A stretch of DNA of 64,000 bases from Cryptomeria japonica (GCF_030272615.1 NC_081409.1:526864975-526928974); one strand, 5' to 3'; positions 1 to 13,100 are shown, counted from the stretch's first letter. Translations and numbers: made by a program. Notes: generated from the sequence alone by a model not told the origin.

Positions 1-85
1 TGGATTTCTTGTAGCATTTCCTTTGTATTTTGTGAAACTAACATGTTGCAGGTAGTATTCTGAGGATGAAATTCAAGTCAACACA
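1..85 (+). repeat. 3' end of the TatA 5' LTR
   Basis: These 85 bp match 50752-50836, the end of the TatA 3' LTR, with four substitutions, and both end in ACACA. The rest of this LTR lies upstream of the window. Confidence 0.9.
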
Positions 86-88
86 TTT

Positions 89-112
89 TGGCACCCATTG
101 TGGGGCTAGAGC
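89..112 (+). other. TatA primer-binding site, tRNA-Lys-like
   Basis: The site starts three bases after the LTR end with TGGCACCCATTGTGGGGC. Compared from memory with the complement of a plant tRNA-Lys 3' end, 15 of 18 positions agree and the three mismatches are transitions. This is where minus-strand DNA synthesis would begin. Confidence 0.75.
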
Positions 113-199
113 CTCACATATATCTTTCTAATATCCTGTCTAGTTCTCGCAAAAAAAAAATTAATGCATTTGTAATCCAGATTCATGCCTGTGTGAGTT

Positions 200-490
200 C
201 TGACAACACTTTTATTTAATAGGTTAGCGCTTTTGTCCTTCAGGTTAGCGCATTTGTCATTTAGGTTAGCGCTTTTATCTATAAATCAACGCATTTAATC
301 TTCAGAACAACGCTTTTGTCCTGCAAGTTAACACGTGTAATTTTGGTTAGCACTTTTGTCAGTGATTTCTCACTTCTTAGTCCGCAGAGCATCGCTTTTG
401 TATCATAGATTAGCTTTTTTCCTTTAGGTTAGCACTTTTGAGGTGAAAGACAACACATTTATTAGGATAGCGCTTTTATTTATAACTGAC
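200..490 (+). repeat. Degenerate repeat array with a period of about 21 nt in the TatA leader
   Basis: About twelve copies of a motif close to GGTTAGCGCTTTTGTC, with variants such as TTAGCGCATTTGT and AACGCTTTTGT, are spaced roughly 21-22 nt apart just after the primer-binding site. The same motif recurs in the opposite orientation at 49080-49335, near the other end of TatA. The array is non-coding, with stops in all frames. Confidence 0.75.
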
Positions 491-3400
491 AAAATTTTCT
501 TGCAGGTCCGAATGTCCAAGAACTGAAATTTTCAAACTACTAACATGTCTATGTGCAGGATTCTTTTTAAGCAAATTTCATGCATTTCCTCACCTAGTTA
601 ATTAAGAGCTCTATTTTGGAAAGTAACGCATCATATCTTGCTCATTTAGCTTAACTAAGGGGATAAATTGACAACATGAAACTTGCATTTTGAGTGACTT
701 CTTTAAAGTAGTTGCACATAGATTTTTGCAAGTAACACCCAAAACATAGATGATCCAAATAACGAAGATGTAAACAAAGAAAGTTGTGCGGCCCTACCCC
801 GAATCATCCTAGCATTTCAGTGATTTTAATGTTGAGACTATTATGAATGCTTTATTTTTATTTTTATGGATTTAGAACTTATATGATTTCATGATTTGGG
901 TAACATTGATATATATGGATGCTTCATTTCTATGCATTATCGATATAGAACTCTATATGATTCTAGAATAGGATAACTTTGTGATGATGTATGTCATTAT
1001 TGGATTTGCAGGACTTTACTATGATGATAGAAATAGGATGCATGTCTTATGTATGGATCAAAATTATGAGGATTATGATAATCACTTATGTGGATTTATT
1101 TTGATACAAGATATATTGATTTTGTTTAATGTCAATTGTATGCAGAGTGTTTAACATGTATTCTTATTCATGTGTTTAATATTTTATGAGGTTATTTGGA
1201 AGTACTAATGTGTAATTGAGATGCGCAAGAAAATTATCCATGTGACCATGGAAATATATGGAGAACCAAACCTAGACCTATTTACGTTCGTAAAACAAGG
1301 GGTTGTCTATTTGGAGAGACCACACCCCGTATGTATCCTATTTTATTTGTGAAAGTAAATGATGCATGTGTGTTAAATTGAATTTATTAATTTGTGTAAA
1401 TCCAACAAGAGACAAATTTCATGTGTAATTTTGTAATGTATTTTGTTGTGTCACTTGACACATGTGTTGATTTATGTCTTGATTTTTGACTTGTCTCTTG
1501 GAGGGAGTTGTTTCAACCATAGCTTTTTCAAACATTTGAATGTGGTTCTAAATTTTCCTTGGGTAGAGAGTCTTTGGAGTGGTCAACACAGGTTTGACCC
1601 GAAATTTAACTTCAGATGGGTTTATAAGGGGTCAAATGGACTCCTAGGGGTAGTTTAAAGGTGTTGCCTAAAGCCCATAAGGTATACCTATGGGTTAGGT
1701 TAGTATTTTTAGGCATGTGTCCACTCCCATGTGATTGTTTAGTCACCTCAAAAAGTGGGTTTCCTAAGGTGAGAGAAAATTGAAATTAGAAGGTGCCATC
1801 TAGGTTAGATAACCTTCCCTTTTTGATGAGAGATCCTTTTCCACTTTTTCTTACTTTTTCCTTTTTTAGTTTTAGAAACCTGTGAGAACTCTCACTGAGG
1901 TCTTCTTAGGCAAGAATGAGAGATTTTGTGGGTAATCACCCACTCTCCATGTTTGGAGACTATGTAATTTTGAAAAGATAGTTTTGGGATAGAATTTTGG
2001 CGAAGTGTAGAAGAAAGAATTTGTGGAATTGGGCTGCTGATCCTCAAACTAGTTCTAGCACACCTTTGGACAGTTTGAAGGTTGGTTCATCTCCTCCTTT
2101 TGTTGCTTTTTACATTGCATGTTTATGTTGGGAAGATTGTTTGTATGAAGAAGTTGTTTCCTTGTATTTTCTTTTGTGAAAATTATTATGCGTCCTATCT
2201 TTTATTCTTTTATGCATTTTCTGTAATTTGGGAGTAACCAAGGCCTTCTACTCTTGGGAGAGTAGGATGGTCTTGCCGGTGGTAGAAGTTTGACAGCCCT
2301 TGAGTGAGAGGCTCTCATTATGAGAGTGATCTCAAGGGGTGTATATGTGACCCTTGCTGCATGGCCTGGTTTGTGCATTTGGGGGTCATAAGGGGAGAAA
2401 GTATGGCATGAATGCCTTGGGGGGCATAAGGAATGTGGGGTTACTGAACTTATGATATATCTTTGTTTGCCATGAGGTGGCTTTGTGATCTACCATTCTT
2501 GCAGTCTCCTCAGGGTATTTGGTCCACTACCACCCATGTAAAATCATCACATTTTATGATGAAGTGTAGCCTTGGTTGGGAAAGTGTTGTTGTGTGTTTT
2601 TCCCTTGCTTGTTGTGTTTGCATGTGTGTAACTTGTCTAGGGCTTGGTTCTCCAAGCTCGGAGGTGGCTTCTAGTAAGCCTAGGCTGGGAGGTGAGCACT
2701 CCATGGTCAAGCCTTATGATTTATTTGCAGGTTGCTTGGAAAGGAAAGAAAAAGTCAAGCTAGGTGTTGCTGTTTTTACTTGGTTTGCAGAAAAAGATTA
2801 AGAAAAGGGATGCTATATTTTCATGTTGCAGAAATGTAAATAAAATGATGCATGTTGTATTTACTTAAAAAAAAAAGAGAAAATGTATCTATTTTATTTA
2901 AAGTCCTCATTTAATAGAAATGAGAGACTAGTTGGGTATCTCACCCATTTGTATTGTTGGCTATATTGTATTTTACATACACTTTAAAGAAATGCATTAT
3001 TTTTATTAAGTATTATTTTGTTGCAAAAATGATATGCTTATCTTGGATTAAGTTCCCTATAGTTAATGAAATAATATTTGTAGTATGCATGTTAGTTTTG
3101 AAAATAAAGGTTCATTTTATCTCCTTATGCATATTGAAATAATGGGGAATGAGTAAAGTAGAAAGCTTGCATGTTAGTAAAAGAAAATTTTGCATTTAGT
3201 TCTAATTATTTATTTCCAAATACATATCATGGTTTAATAAATTTAACATGCATATCTCTAAGATTTATTTCAATGATTTCTAGTCTAATATAGTTGTTGC
3301 TTAAATTTATTTAATTCTGTCATTTTACTTAATTGTAGAAAATAAATCTAAAGTTAATTAGTCTATCTCTAATTTTAGCTACATGGTATTAAAAAAAAAT

Positions 3401-3510
3401 AAAAATACATTGTTTTAAATCTGAAAATTTTAATTAATCTGTTTAAAAGTTCAAAAAAAAGAATATAATATATATTTGCATAGTAAAGTCAGCCCTAGAT
3501 ATCTTATGCA

Positions 3511-3686
<176 letters not shown>

Positions 3687-3774
3687 CTTAAACAAAACAA
3701 AAAAGATTTAATTTATTAAAAAAAAAAAAAACAATAAGCAAAAAAGGGGGGAAACCTTGGCCCCTCCCGCGCAA

Positions 3775-4070
3775 TGGGCGGCGACCCCCAACGGCGGCCG
3801 CAGCCGCCACTGTGGGCCACAACCCATAGTTGGGGAGGCTTCGGCCCCCACTATGGGTGGCGCCCCATAGCGACGACGCAATCGGGCTGCGGGCTGCGCC
3901 TCACAGTGGCGGCCAAGGCCGCCTCTATGGGACGCGACCTACAGGCACGACTGTTGCCATCCCTGCGGGGAGCCTTCCCCCCATGGGTTCCTCTCGCCTT
4001 CGCCACCACCGCCTCCTGTGAACCAAACCCTCCTCTGCCATTTGCCTTCGGCCTCCTCCCTGCAAAAAAA
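3775..4070. other. GC-rich block inside AT-rich S1
   Basis: About 300 bp of strongly GC- and CpG-rich sequence, with many GGCGGC/GCCGCC words and repeated CCCATAG/CTATGGG words, sits between an A-run and an A12 tract. A 130-codon frame crosses it but is low-complexity, resembles no family I know and is probably chance. Confidence 0.7.
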
Positions 4071-4077
4071 AAAAATG

Positions 4078-4104
4078 AAACCCTAACCCGGTTTAGGTTA
4101 GGGT
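4078..4104. repeat. Back-to-back plant telomere motifs
   Basis: AAACCCTAACCC is followed at once by GGTTTAGGTTAGGGT, so telobox-like units of the plant TTTAGGG type meet head to head in a near-palindrome. A telobox promoter element or a trace of telomere-like DNA are both possible. Confidence 0.6.
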
Positions 4105-4887
4105 ATTTTGAAATTATGAAAGGAATAAAAGAAAATGGTTTGAAAGGGCATTTTATAATATTTTAAATTAGGTTTCATGGGTATTTTTATGATATTGTTG
4201 TTTAGAATAAATATCCTCATATATAAATATATAGGTGTTTAATATATATATATATATAGTTTAAAATTATGAATGTATAAATTCAACTTTAATTTAATTA
4301 GTTTATTTAAACATTCATAGTTTATAAGCGTTTATATAAACAGTTAAATTTGGTGTTTTAGATTTTCAATTATTGTGGAGTTTAATCCCTTAGAAAATTT
4401 ATAACGAATTTATTTTGTTAGTAAGTTATTTGACTGTAGGGGATTATTTAGTCTACCTAAATTTAGGCTATTCCAGACTAAATTTTATAGGGCAATTTAC
4501 ATTATGGATTTAATTGACCCTTTAGTCGAATTAGTTTAACCATATTTTAATTATTGTTAAAATAAAATATAGGCATTAATAATCTAATGCTAGGACTAAT
4601 TTATTTAGTTCCTAAAAGCAATTAATGGTTATTGGATATTAATATTATCTTTGTCAATTAATTTAGAAATTTTTGGTTAAATTAATTTATTGATTTAAAA
4701 TTGATGAGGTAATAAATAATTCTTTTAGTATTCCGCATTTAAATTAATTTCACTTACTTGAGTTAGTGGTAGAGTTAACTCACACATAGTTAAGACAAAA
4801 CTTGCTAGTGCGTTTCATATTAGCAAATTTAATGTTATTAAGTTATTTAAATTTTTGTTTCTTTTAATCCCGTTCGTGCCCAAAAGT

Positions 4888-6200
4888 TTGGGCATGAGAA
4901 AAGTCATGAAGAGACAAGAAAAGAACATGATGAAACAAGAAGAGAGCGTAGTGATAGAAGAACTTATGAAGAGACAAGGAGGAACCATATGGATAATCTA
5001 TTGTTAAATCTCACTCAGCAAATGCAAACTCTAGAACAATAGATACAATATATGTAGAATAGATACAATATATGCAGAATGGAACAAGCTCCAAGACTTT
5101 CATTGGAAGATATCTGCCCGTATCCTTTTGATAAAAGTCTGAATATGATACCATTTCCATAGCATTGCGAGATCCCTAAATATGAGAAGTACGATGGAAA
5201 ATCTGATCCTCAATCACATTAGGGAGTTTTGTACTATGAGTATGGAATTTGCACACGATGAGACTTACCTGATGCATCTTCTCCCTAGGAGTTTAAATGG
5301 ACAATCAATGGAATAATTTTCAAGATTACTATCTGGAATTAAATATTTTGAAGAACTCATGAATAGATTTATTTCACAAAACTCCTACAATGTAAGGAAT
5401 GAGATAACAATGCTGGATTTATGCAATGTTAAACAAAAAAAATGGTGAATCTTTTATGATCTTCTTGCAACAATGGAAATGAATGTTTAATAGGTATCCA
5501 AGAGATGTACCTGATCAAGAAAAGATGGACATATTCATAGATAATCTTATCAGTGAAATGAGTTATCGACTAAAAATGCAATGTCCTCCCTCTTTCGCCA
5601 AGATGATTGAGAATGATCTAAAAATAGAAGACGCGATGGTAGAGAAAGGTGAACTAAAACTTTACAATAATTCTTACAACAACAACAACAATCACAACAA
5701 CAATAGCAACAATGACAAACCTAATTTCTGGTCAAAGAATAGGAATGTCATCAATGGAGGAAACAACGACAATAATGCTATGAAATAGAAACCAATCTTT
5801 AATCTATCAAGTTAGATCCCAAACAATAACAATCAAGAAAGAAGTAAATTCGTCTTTATTCTCCAATCCTCGCAGGAAATTCACAAACATTGGAGAACCC
5901 TTGGAATCAGCTTTAAAAAATCTTCTTGCAAACAAACTGATTATTTTACTAGAAGCAAGAAGTTATGAACCACAAGTCAAGCCTAATTGGTGGAATGCCA
6001 ATCATTTTTGTAATTACCATCAGAATAAAGGACACCAAACTAATGATTGTCAGAGATTGAAACACCTTATCCAAGATTTAATCGATAATGGAACTATCAC
6101 AGTGGATAGCCATAAGACAAACGAATCACACCTAACCTTCAAAACTCTGCTTCCGAACTATGAAAAAGGTGAACAATCAAATTAAAAGATGAAAAAGGAA
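4888..6200 (+). pseudogene. TatA gag remnant
   Basis: Gag forms the particle and binds element RNA. The region begins with a charged segment rich in E, R and K, followed by a retrotransposon gag domain. In-frame pieces such as FEELMNRFISQ, NRYPRDVPDQEKMD and FIDNLI are typical of Tat gag. A stretch rich in Asn repeats follows at about 5665-5720. Near 6010 is CNYHQNKGHQTNDC, the C-X2-H-X4-H-X4-C knuckle seen in Tat gags. Several stops (for example near 5041, 5221 and 5786) and frameshifts break it. The start lies just right of the S1 target duplication. Confidence 0.85.
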
Positions 6201-6208
6201 AAGCCAAA

Positions 6209-6747
6209 GTGAACTATACTTATATATATGATGATGTGGTAAATGTCAACATCGTTAAAGATAACACACCTTCAGAACCAATCAATGCCATTACGAGAAG
6301 CAAAGCAAATGTCACATTTCTGGGTATAACAAAGGAATCAACATCCACTTCACAACAATATAATTTAGTAGAGCAATTAAAAAGAATACCTGCTCAAATA
6401 TCAATTTTGGAACTTCTCAAAGTTTCACCTATGCATAAGGAAATTTTGGAAAAGATCTAACGGAAACAATAGTTTCAAAAGACTTGGATGTAGATCAGTT
6501 CCAAAACATGGTGGGACATCTTATAGCCCCTCATTGCTTATCATTTTTTGAAAATAATGACGTGTCCTTGCAACATCCTCACAACCCTCCCTTACATGTT
6601 GAAGTCACCATTAATTAAACTCGTGTCAAACACGTACTCATAGATGGTGGAGCTAGCTTAAACATTTGTGCATTAAGTTTAATAAAGGCTCTGTGATATT
6701 CAGAACATGCAGTAGATCCAAAGAAGAAAATAACCATTAAGGCTTAT
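6209..6747 (+). pseudogene. TatA pre-protease linker and N-terminal half of the aspartic protease
   Basis: The linker contains YNLVEQLKRIPAQISILELL, a conserved Tat segment also present in the TatC ORF (YDLIEQLKATPAKISLWDLI). The protease follows. HVEVTI is followed by an in-frame stop, then VKHVLIDGGASLNICALSL with the active-site Asp at about 6643. It is a retropepsin-type enzyme that would cut the polyprotein. The frame is interrupted at 6747 by TatC and resumes at 15302 without loss. Stops at 6458 and 6616 show decay. Confidence 0.85.
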
Positions 6748-8417
6748 TGTGTGGGAGAAAAAGTGACACTAAGCAAACATGCCCTAATCTCACTTTCAAG
6801 CACACATTTGTGGAATACGAAAGAGCCTAGAGGTATCACACAATTGGCTACTTCTTTTTGTGGAAGAGAGAGCCACAGGCTACCTATTAGGATTTCTATT
6901 CCTTTGTTGCAATTGAAAGATGAAATGATGCAAGTTCAGTCCCTAACCCCAAAGTGCAAGTATGAACTAATAACAAGATTGCAGAATTGAACTTAAACAA
7001 TGGAAAGCTGTAAACACAAGGACAAGACAAGAATGCAAATGCATACCCAGAGTTAAAATCTGACTGAAAATGTTTGGGACGGGGGCGCGGGTGCCACTGT
7101 CCTGATTCTGCCCCTGAAACTGCTCCGGAAACTGCTGTTTTGCACTCTGGAAAAGCTGTCAAAAATGCTGAAAATGCTATCTATCAGGAGGACCAGGGTG
7201 CCCAGCGCCCCTGTCCCAGGGACCAGGGCACCCAATGCCCCTATCCTCGCAGGACCAGGGCGCCCCATGCCCTTGTCCTGGTCTTTTTCTCTGAAATTTG
7301 GTGGGAAGGTCGGTCTCAGTCTGCTTCTCCCGGATCTGCAACCTGCGGCGTCGTCCGAGTCCCGAAACCTGCACTTATATCTGAAAAGGTGTTTGGGCGG
7401 CTATATAGGGTTTTGCCTTAGTCAAACCCCCGCTTCGGTGATTTCCACCTCCACGAATAGCCAAGTTGTATTGTAAAATGTATTGTGTGTGCAGACCTAG
7501 TGTGTGTGCAAGGTCTTAAAATGCAAGAAAGCAAACTAGAGCAACCTAGAAAGTAAACCCTAATTGCTTGTAAATGATAAGATAAATGCTCTAAATCAAG
7601 ATGCAAAGTGATCTAAAGCATGAATAAGTGATATATTGAAGCTTATGCAAAGACATGAAAACAACATGAAATCATACCCAACCCTCAAGGGAGGAGTACA
7701 AGCCAATCTTCAGTCGGTAATCTCCTATTGTTCTTCAATGTCTTCCAAGCCCTAAAATGGATGAATGAAATTGAATGAATGCTTGATAGATGGATGTTGA
7801 GTGTTGTTGAAGTCTTAAAAGATCTTCTCTTTCGCTGCATATGAGGTCCTCCAAACAAAAATCGGATCCCTTCAAATGAAGAAGGAGAGCTCTTATGTAG
7901 GAAACCCTAGATCGAAAATTCATATTTTGGCCGACCTAGAGATTGAATATCCTGCCAATTTCTTGGGGTTAAGCTTTATTTTATGATTGGATCGCGCTCC
8001 TAAAATTTCGGGAAAACTGTCCGGGACCATGTGCACCGGGCGCCATGGTCCCGACAACTTTTCACCAAATTTTCAGGGCCGTCAGATATGATGATTTTAG
8101 AGAGAATCCCGAAGTTACAGGTGATTTCGAGATGTTTTGACCCCCGAAATCAAGCCCCCAAGTTCAAAATAGGACCTAATTAGGGTTTTTGATTAAATGA
8201 TGTATTGGAGGAATAAAATGAAAGGGGCACACTTTAATGAAAGGGCCCAACTTTATGATGTAGGAAATGATAAAATAGGACCTTAGACCTAATTAATTTG
8301 ATTAATTAAGTGCTAAAGGGGAAATGTAATGCAAAATGTAAAATGCACTAAGGCGGGTGCTAAACTAGGTGTGAAATTGTACCACCCTAGCAAGTGCGTA
8401 CAATTTACGACGCTACA
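6748..8417 (-). repeat. TatC 3' LTR (left copy)
   Basis: 1,670 bp, the same length as 13627-15296. On the minus strand it starts TGTAGC and ends CACACA. It contains a TATA box at 7401-7410, a GC-rich minisatellite at 7191-7283 and a hairpin with arms 8022-8031 and 8044-8053. Confidence 0.95.
7191..7283. repeat. GC-rich minisatellite in the TatC left LTR
   Basis: Three imperfect units of about 30 bp with the words GACCAGGG, GCGCCC and CCCTGTCC. The matching block in the other LTR is 14070-14162, and about a third of the LTR differences fall here. Confidence 0.85.
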
Positions 8418-8432
8418 TTTAGCCCCCACTTT
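8418..8432 (-). other. TatC polypurine tract
   Basis: On the minus strand AAAGTGGGGGCTAAA is directly followed by the 3' LTR start TGTAGC. It confirms the orientation. Confidence 0.85.
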
Positions 8433-10118
8433 AGCGGTCATATGAACACTACGTGCATATGCAAGCTAAAGTACAGAAAAGTAAACATTATTTGAAAAAG
8501 GATATATCCATAAGTCTATCGAACGAAGCCCCCAGCGGTATCTGCAGTACACAGTTAGGAACCGCACCCTACAAAACACACGTTAGATCACAAAATCACC
8601 TAATGCTTACTAAGGAAGGTGATGAAAATTCGAGGGTAGCTATATACCCCCCCCTGTTTCGGCTTGCTAATTTTAGTGAGTTGAAACAGGGTATCATGTT
8701 TACCACTTCGAATTGTTAAAGAAAATTGATGACAAATGCTCACAAGAAGATTTGATATGAGATCAAAAACTAATGGAGAATCATTTGGTAAGAAAGAGGA
8801 CTAAATCTCAATTCCAACACAACAAAGAGTGTGAGGATTTGGGAGTTCTCTAACACAAGATGAAGGATGTAAATGGAAACAAAATGCAAAGAGAAAGAAA
8901 GGAAAAAAAAAAAAAAAAGCATGAATACACACATTGGTGATCCATGAGAAGAATAGTGAGAGAGAAAACATGGACTTTTCGCCCCTAGATCTTGTCTAGG
9001 TGATCCATGGGAAAAAGGACATGGAAAACTAGCCCCTAGAGTCTGTCTAGGTGATCCATGTAAGGGAGGAGAGTGAGAAAGTCTAGCCTTATGCCGCTAG
9101 TTCCACTCAACCTCATGCATGTGTGTGTAAGGGAGGTTAGAAGCACCTCATAGGAGTCTATGTCCGAGTATGCTACAACCTGTATATGTATATAAAAAAA
9201 AACCGTGACATCTCGCTCTAAGAGTCTGTGCTCTGGTTCCGAGAATAATCACCTTGCGTAAAAGAAAAATGGAGACATCTCGCTCTAAGAGTCTGTGCTC
9301 TGGTTCCGAGAATGACCCATTGCTCAAAAAGTGTAATGTTTATGTCATAAGCAAAGTAGAACAAGGATACCTACCTTCATCACAAAAGAAGATACCCCAA
9401 AAAATGCAACAATGTCATAGATCCAAGCAAGGGAGTTTTTGCACTCTTTAAGCAAGGATAAGATAGTTGAAAAGGGATATCTTGTAATATGTGTAAAGGA
9501 GATCCTTAGAGGAGAAGAGATCTTTGTACAAAAGCCACCTATCCCCAAGAGGAATTGTCTTAAACAAATATAACATCTTCTAGAATAAGACAAAGAAGAG
9601 AATAAGAATGCAATACTTCCTTCTTTTGCGAGGTGAAAGTGATTCTTAATGAAGGATGACACTCTTTTTAACCCAATTGGGAGAGTGAATTCATTATGGA
9701 TGTATTTTACCAACTGCAAAAGAGGTTGTAGTCAAGGACTTACACCTCTTGTAAGAGAGAATCCTTGAACAAACAACAACAAATGCATACAAGGAATAAC
9801 ATCGAGTAATAAAGTTCACACCATCCACAAAATAGGAAAAAGTTGATCCTTAGATAAAAATAAGGAAAGATCATTGCCTCCCAAGGATAAGGACAATGAG
9901 AAGGACTTACACAATCTTCTAGGGAGAGATTTGGACATAAGCAAAAGAAGAGATGTATGAAATCATTCTTGTCCCCATAGGAACAAGAAAATTAGGCTAT
10001 TATGTTGCTTCAAAAAATATGATTGCACTTGAAATTGTACCATCATGAATGACAATGAGCCCCCAGTAAATGAGCTACCAATGTCACATAATGATGAGCA
10101 ACATAATAGCCATTAATG
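8433..10118. other. TatC 3' non-coding region
   Basis: About 1.7 kb between the ORF stop and the polypurine tract. No domain is recognised. It contains short direct repeats at 8935-9065 (CCCCTAGA...TGTCTAGGTGATCCATG) and 9207-9311, and purine-rich sequence on the plus strand from 9340 to 10080. In full-length relatives pol would lie here, so this may be replacement or residual sequence. Confidence 0.6.
9207..9311. repeat. 40-bp direct repeat in the TatC 3' region
   Basis: A unit containing CATCTCGCTCTAAGAGTCTG and CTCTGGTTCCGAGAAT occurs at about 9207-9246 and again at 9272-9311, 65 bp apart and essentially identical. Confidence 0.9.
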
Positions 10119-13100
10119 TTATTTAAAGACATGATAGACTAAATGAGGTATTTGAATATGACATGCTAAATGCTCAACTATAAGTGAGATCAAAAACATG
10201 TATAAAATGACAAAAATTGAAGAAGAAAAGTCACAAGAAATCCTAGAAGAGGGATGAGTGTAATCTATTAGAGCCTTATCCCTAGAGGAAAGGATTTTAT
10301 GATGAATAGGAGATAAAGATTCATAAGTGGGTTTAGAAATCTGAGGGGAGTCATAAAGAGATTTGTTCATCACCAATATTTCCTTATGAGGGGAATGAGA
10401 GTTGATAGAAGTAGGAGATGATTTAGTTGAAGTGAGATCATCATCACTACTAAATATAGCATTCACATTGAGAGATGGTCTTTTAGATGCTTTGGTGCGT
10501 TTGCAGGGATTATAGCCAAGTCCAAAGGAATAATTGTGAAAATTAGTCTCTAGAGGAACCTTCATCCCTTGTTCATGAGCACCACAACCATTTCCATGAT
10601 ACCCATGCTTAGCAAAAATGCGAAAACCATGACCATAACGATCAGCCATTTCAGGAAGAGAAGGTGGTTTTTCATAAGACAAAGAATCAAACTCTTCATA
10701 ATTAGAGGTGTGAGGAGAAGAAGTTTGAGAAGCGGCCACAAAATTATTGCTCATAGGTTCAGGTAAGATTGATTGATTTTTGGTGTCTTCCTTCTCTTTA
10801 CCTTTAAGCTCTCTAGGAGGAACCCTATACTCACCTACAAAGGTGGGATTAAAATCAAGAGATCCCCAATCGTCTTCTGCGAGAACCTTCTTAGGATCAA
10901 AAGCCTTTTTATGCGTATATTCAAGTCGAGAAGGATCTTCTTCAGGAGCTTTAGACTCATCCAAAGAATTTTGATTATCAGAGGGTACTGATGTGTTCAT
11001 AGGTATCTTGTTTAAAGAGTCATCATTAGAAGAGGAAGATTTGGAAGAACTCCCTTTGGAAGTAGATGTTTGCAAACAAGCCTGAAGATTAGTATCACCT
11101 ATCAAGGTATATGTCTTATTGTTATAAATAAATTTAACTTGTCTATGCAATGTAGAGGGGACAGCTTGCATACTGTGAATCCAAGGTCTCCCTAATAACA
11201 AGTTGTATGTTAGATTTCCCGACATAACATGGATAGGAGTAGGCAAGGTTACAGGTCCCACTGTGATGGGTAAGGTGATAATACCTAATGAAGACTTAGC
11301 CACATTATCAAAGCCTCGAATGGGACGAGGGTCAGGCTCAATAAGGGATGTATCCACATTCATCTTATGCAATAGATTAATGCTACACACATTAAGGCCA
11401 AAACCATTATCTACCAGTGTTCGTCTTATAGCAGTATCATTTATGATAACCACAATCATCAAGGGATCATATTGATGTTGAATTTCACTAGTAAGCAACT
11501 CATCTTGGGTAAACACAATTTGAGCTTTAGGATTCATCACAGAGTTAACCAAAGATGCTATATTACTAGATGTATTCGGTGGAGGAACATTCAAATCTTT
11601 CAAGGCATCTTGTAACATTCCATGATGAGCGAAAGAAGTTTGAATCAAATCCCAGAGGGATATCTTAGCAGGGGTAGCTTTAAGTTGTTCTATGAGATCA
11701 TATTCCTTACCAAGAACTTGTGAAATACGAGGAGCTTGAGGAAGAATAGGTTGGGAAGGAGGAAGTGAAGTTGGGATAACTGGAGGAGGATTAGGTTGCC
11801 TATTGTTTCTTGTGTTATAAGTATGGGCAACCGCACGATAACTCTCTCTAGTTAGTTGCTTAGCATACTCATAAGGGCTCTTAGTAGAATAACCTCCTTG
11901 CACAGTAATAATAGGTTTCTTAGGAGTGCAAAAAGAATCATTAGCATAACCACCTTGAACCACTAAGATAGGCTTATTTAAAGGTTGAGAATTTTGAGAA
12001 GGACAAGCACCTTGGATAGTGAAGAGAGGTTTGTTAGCTGTCTCATTCACATGTATCAAATTGATTGAGGATGGTTTAGAGGAATGAACAAAAGTGTTGG
12101 AAGAATTATTGATAGTCTTCTCTTGCACTAAAATCTTATCACGAATTAAATCAATTTTAGGAGAGAGACAAGGGGTAGGCATTGATGTCCTAGTAGGAAG
12201 AGGAAAGGTCATATCATCCTCTATCATCACAGGATCTACATGGGGAATAAACTCTCTAGGAGAAGGATCAACATTACTCTCTAAAGTCTCATTTTTGAGA
12301 GGGAGATCTTTGAAAGAGATGTTAACCATCTTGCTTTGAACTAGGGTTTCCTTATGAGTAGAACCAAGTTGAGGAGAGGGAGATGCTTTATTTTTAGAGG
12401 GAGAATAATTGAGATTCAAGGAAGGTGAGAAATTATCAAGGGAGAGAGAATAATCTACACCTTCTTCTAATGGTTCATCCCAAATAGTGAGGTTGTTGAA
12501 AGGAATGTTTGAAGTATTGTCAATTTCGGTAGAGGAGATAACATTGTTTATTAATTCCTCATCCTTAGAAGGGAGAGCATCAATAGATGTGTTAAACTCA
12601 TCCTCTTTCCTCAAAATATGTTCAATATGATCTTTAGGGGAGAGAGAATTAAGGAAATTACTTATTATTTCATCTTCTTTCTCTAAGGGATGCTTATGGG
12701 TAAGACAAACTTTAGGAGAAGGGTAAGCATTTATTATTAATTCATCATCTCTAGTGGGAATTTTGTTGGAAAAGGAAATGCCATCACTAGGAAATGTAGG
12801 GATAATGTCATCTTCTTGCACAAAAGGATCCTCATGAAGGGAGTGTTTTTTAGGAGGAACATGAACATATTTCTCCAAAGATTCATGCTTAGGAAGGAGA
12901 TCTTTGAAAGAAGTGTTCATAACCTCTTGTTGCACTAACTTGCCCTCATTGGAAGGACCAACTTTAGGAGAAAATAATTCAATGTCCATCAATACCTTTT
13001 CACTTAGAGAGGCATCATGGAGGGAAGGTGAAGTAACATTAAGAAAGGTGTTTATGATATCATTCTCTTCCTCTAGGATAGCTAAATAGGAAGGGCACAT

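Noticed and set aside
3774-4166. 130-codon frame in the GC-rich block
   Set aside because: Low-complexity and composition-driven, with no family resemblance, inside a probable solo LTR.
10569-12339. Plus-strand frames opposite the TatC ORF
   Set aside because: They overlap a single long coherent minus-strand ORF and show no domain.
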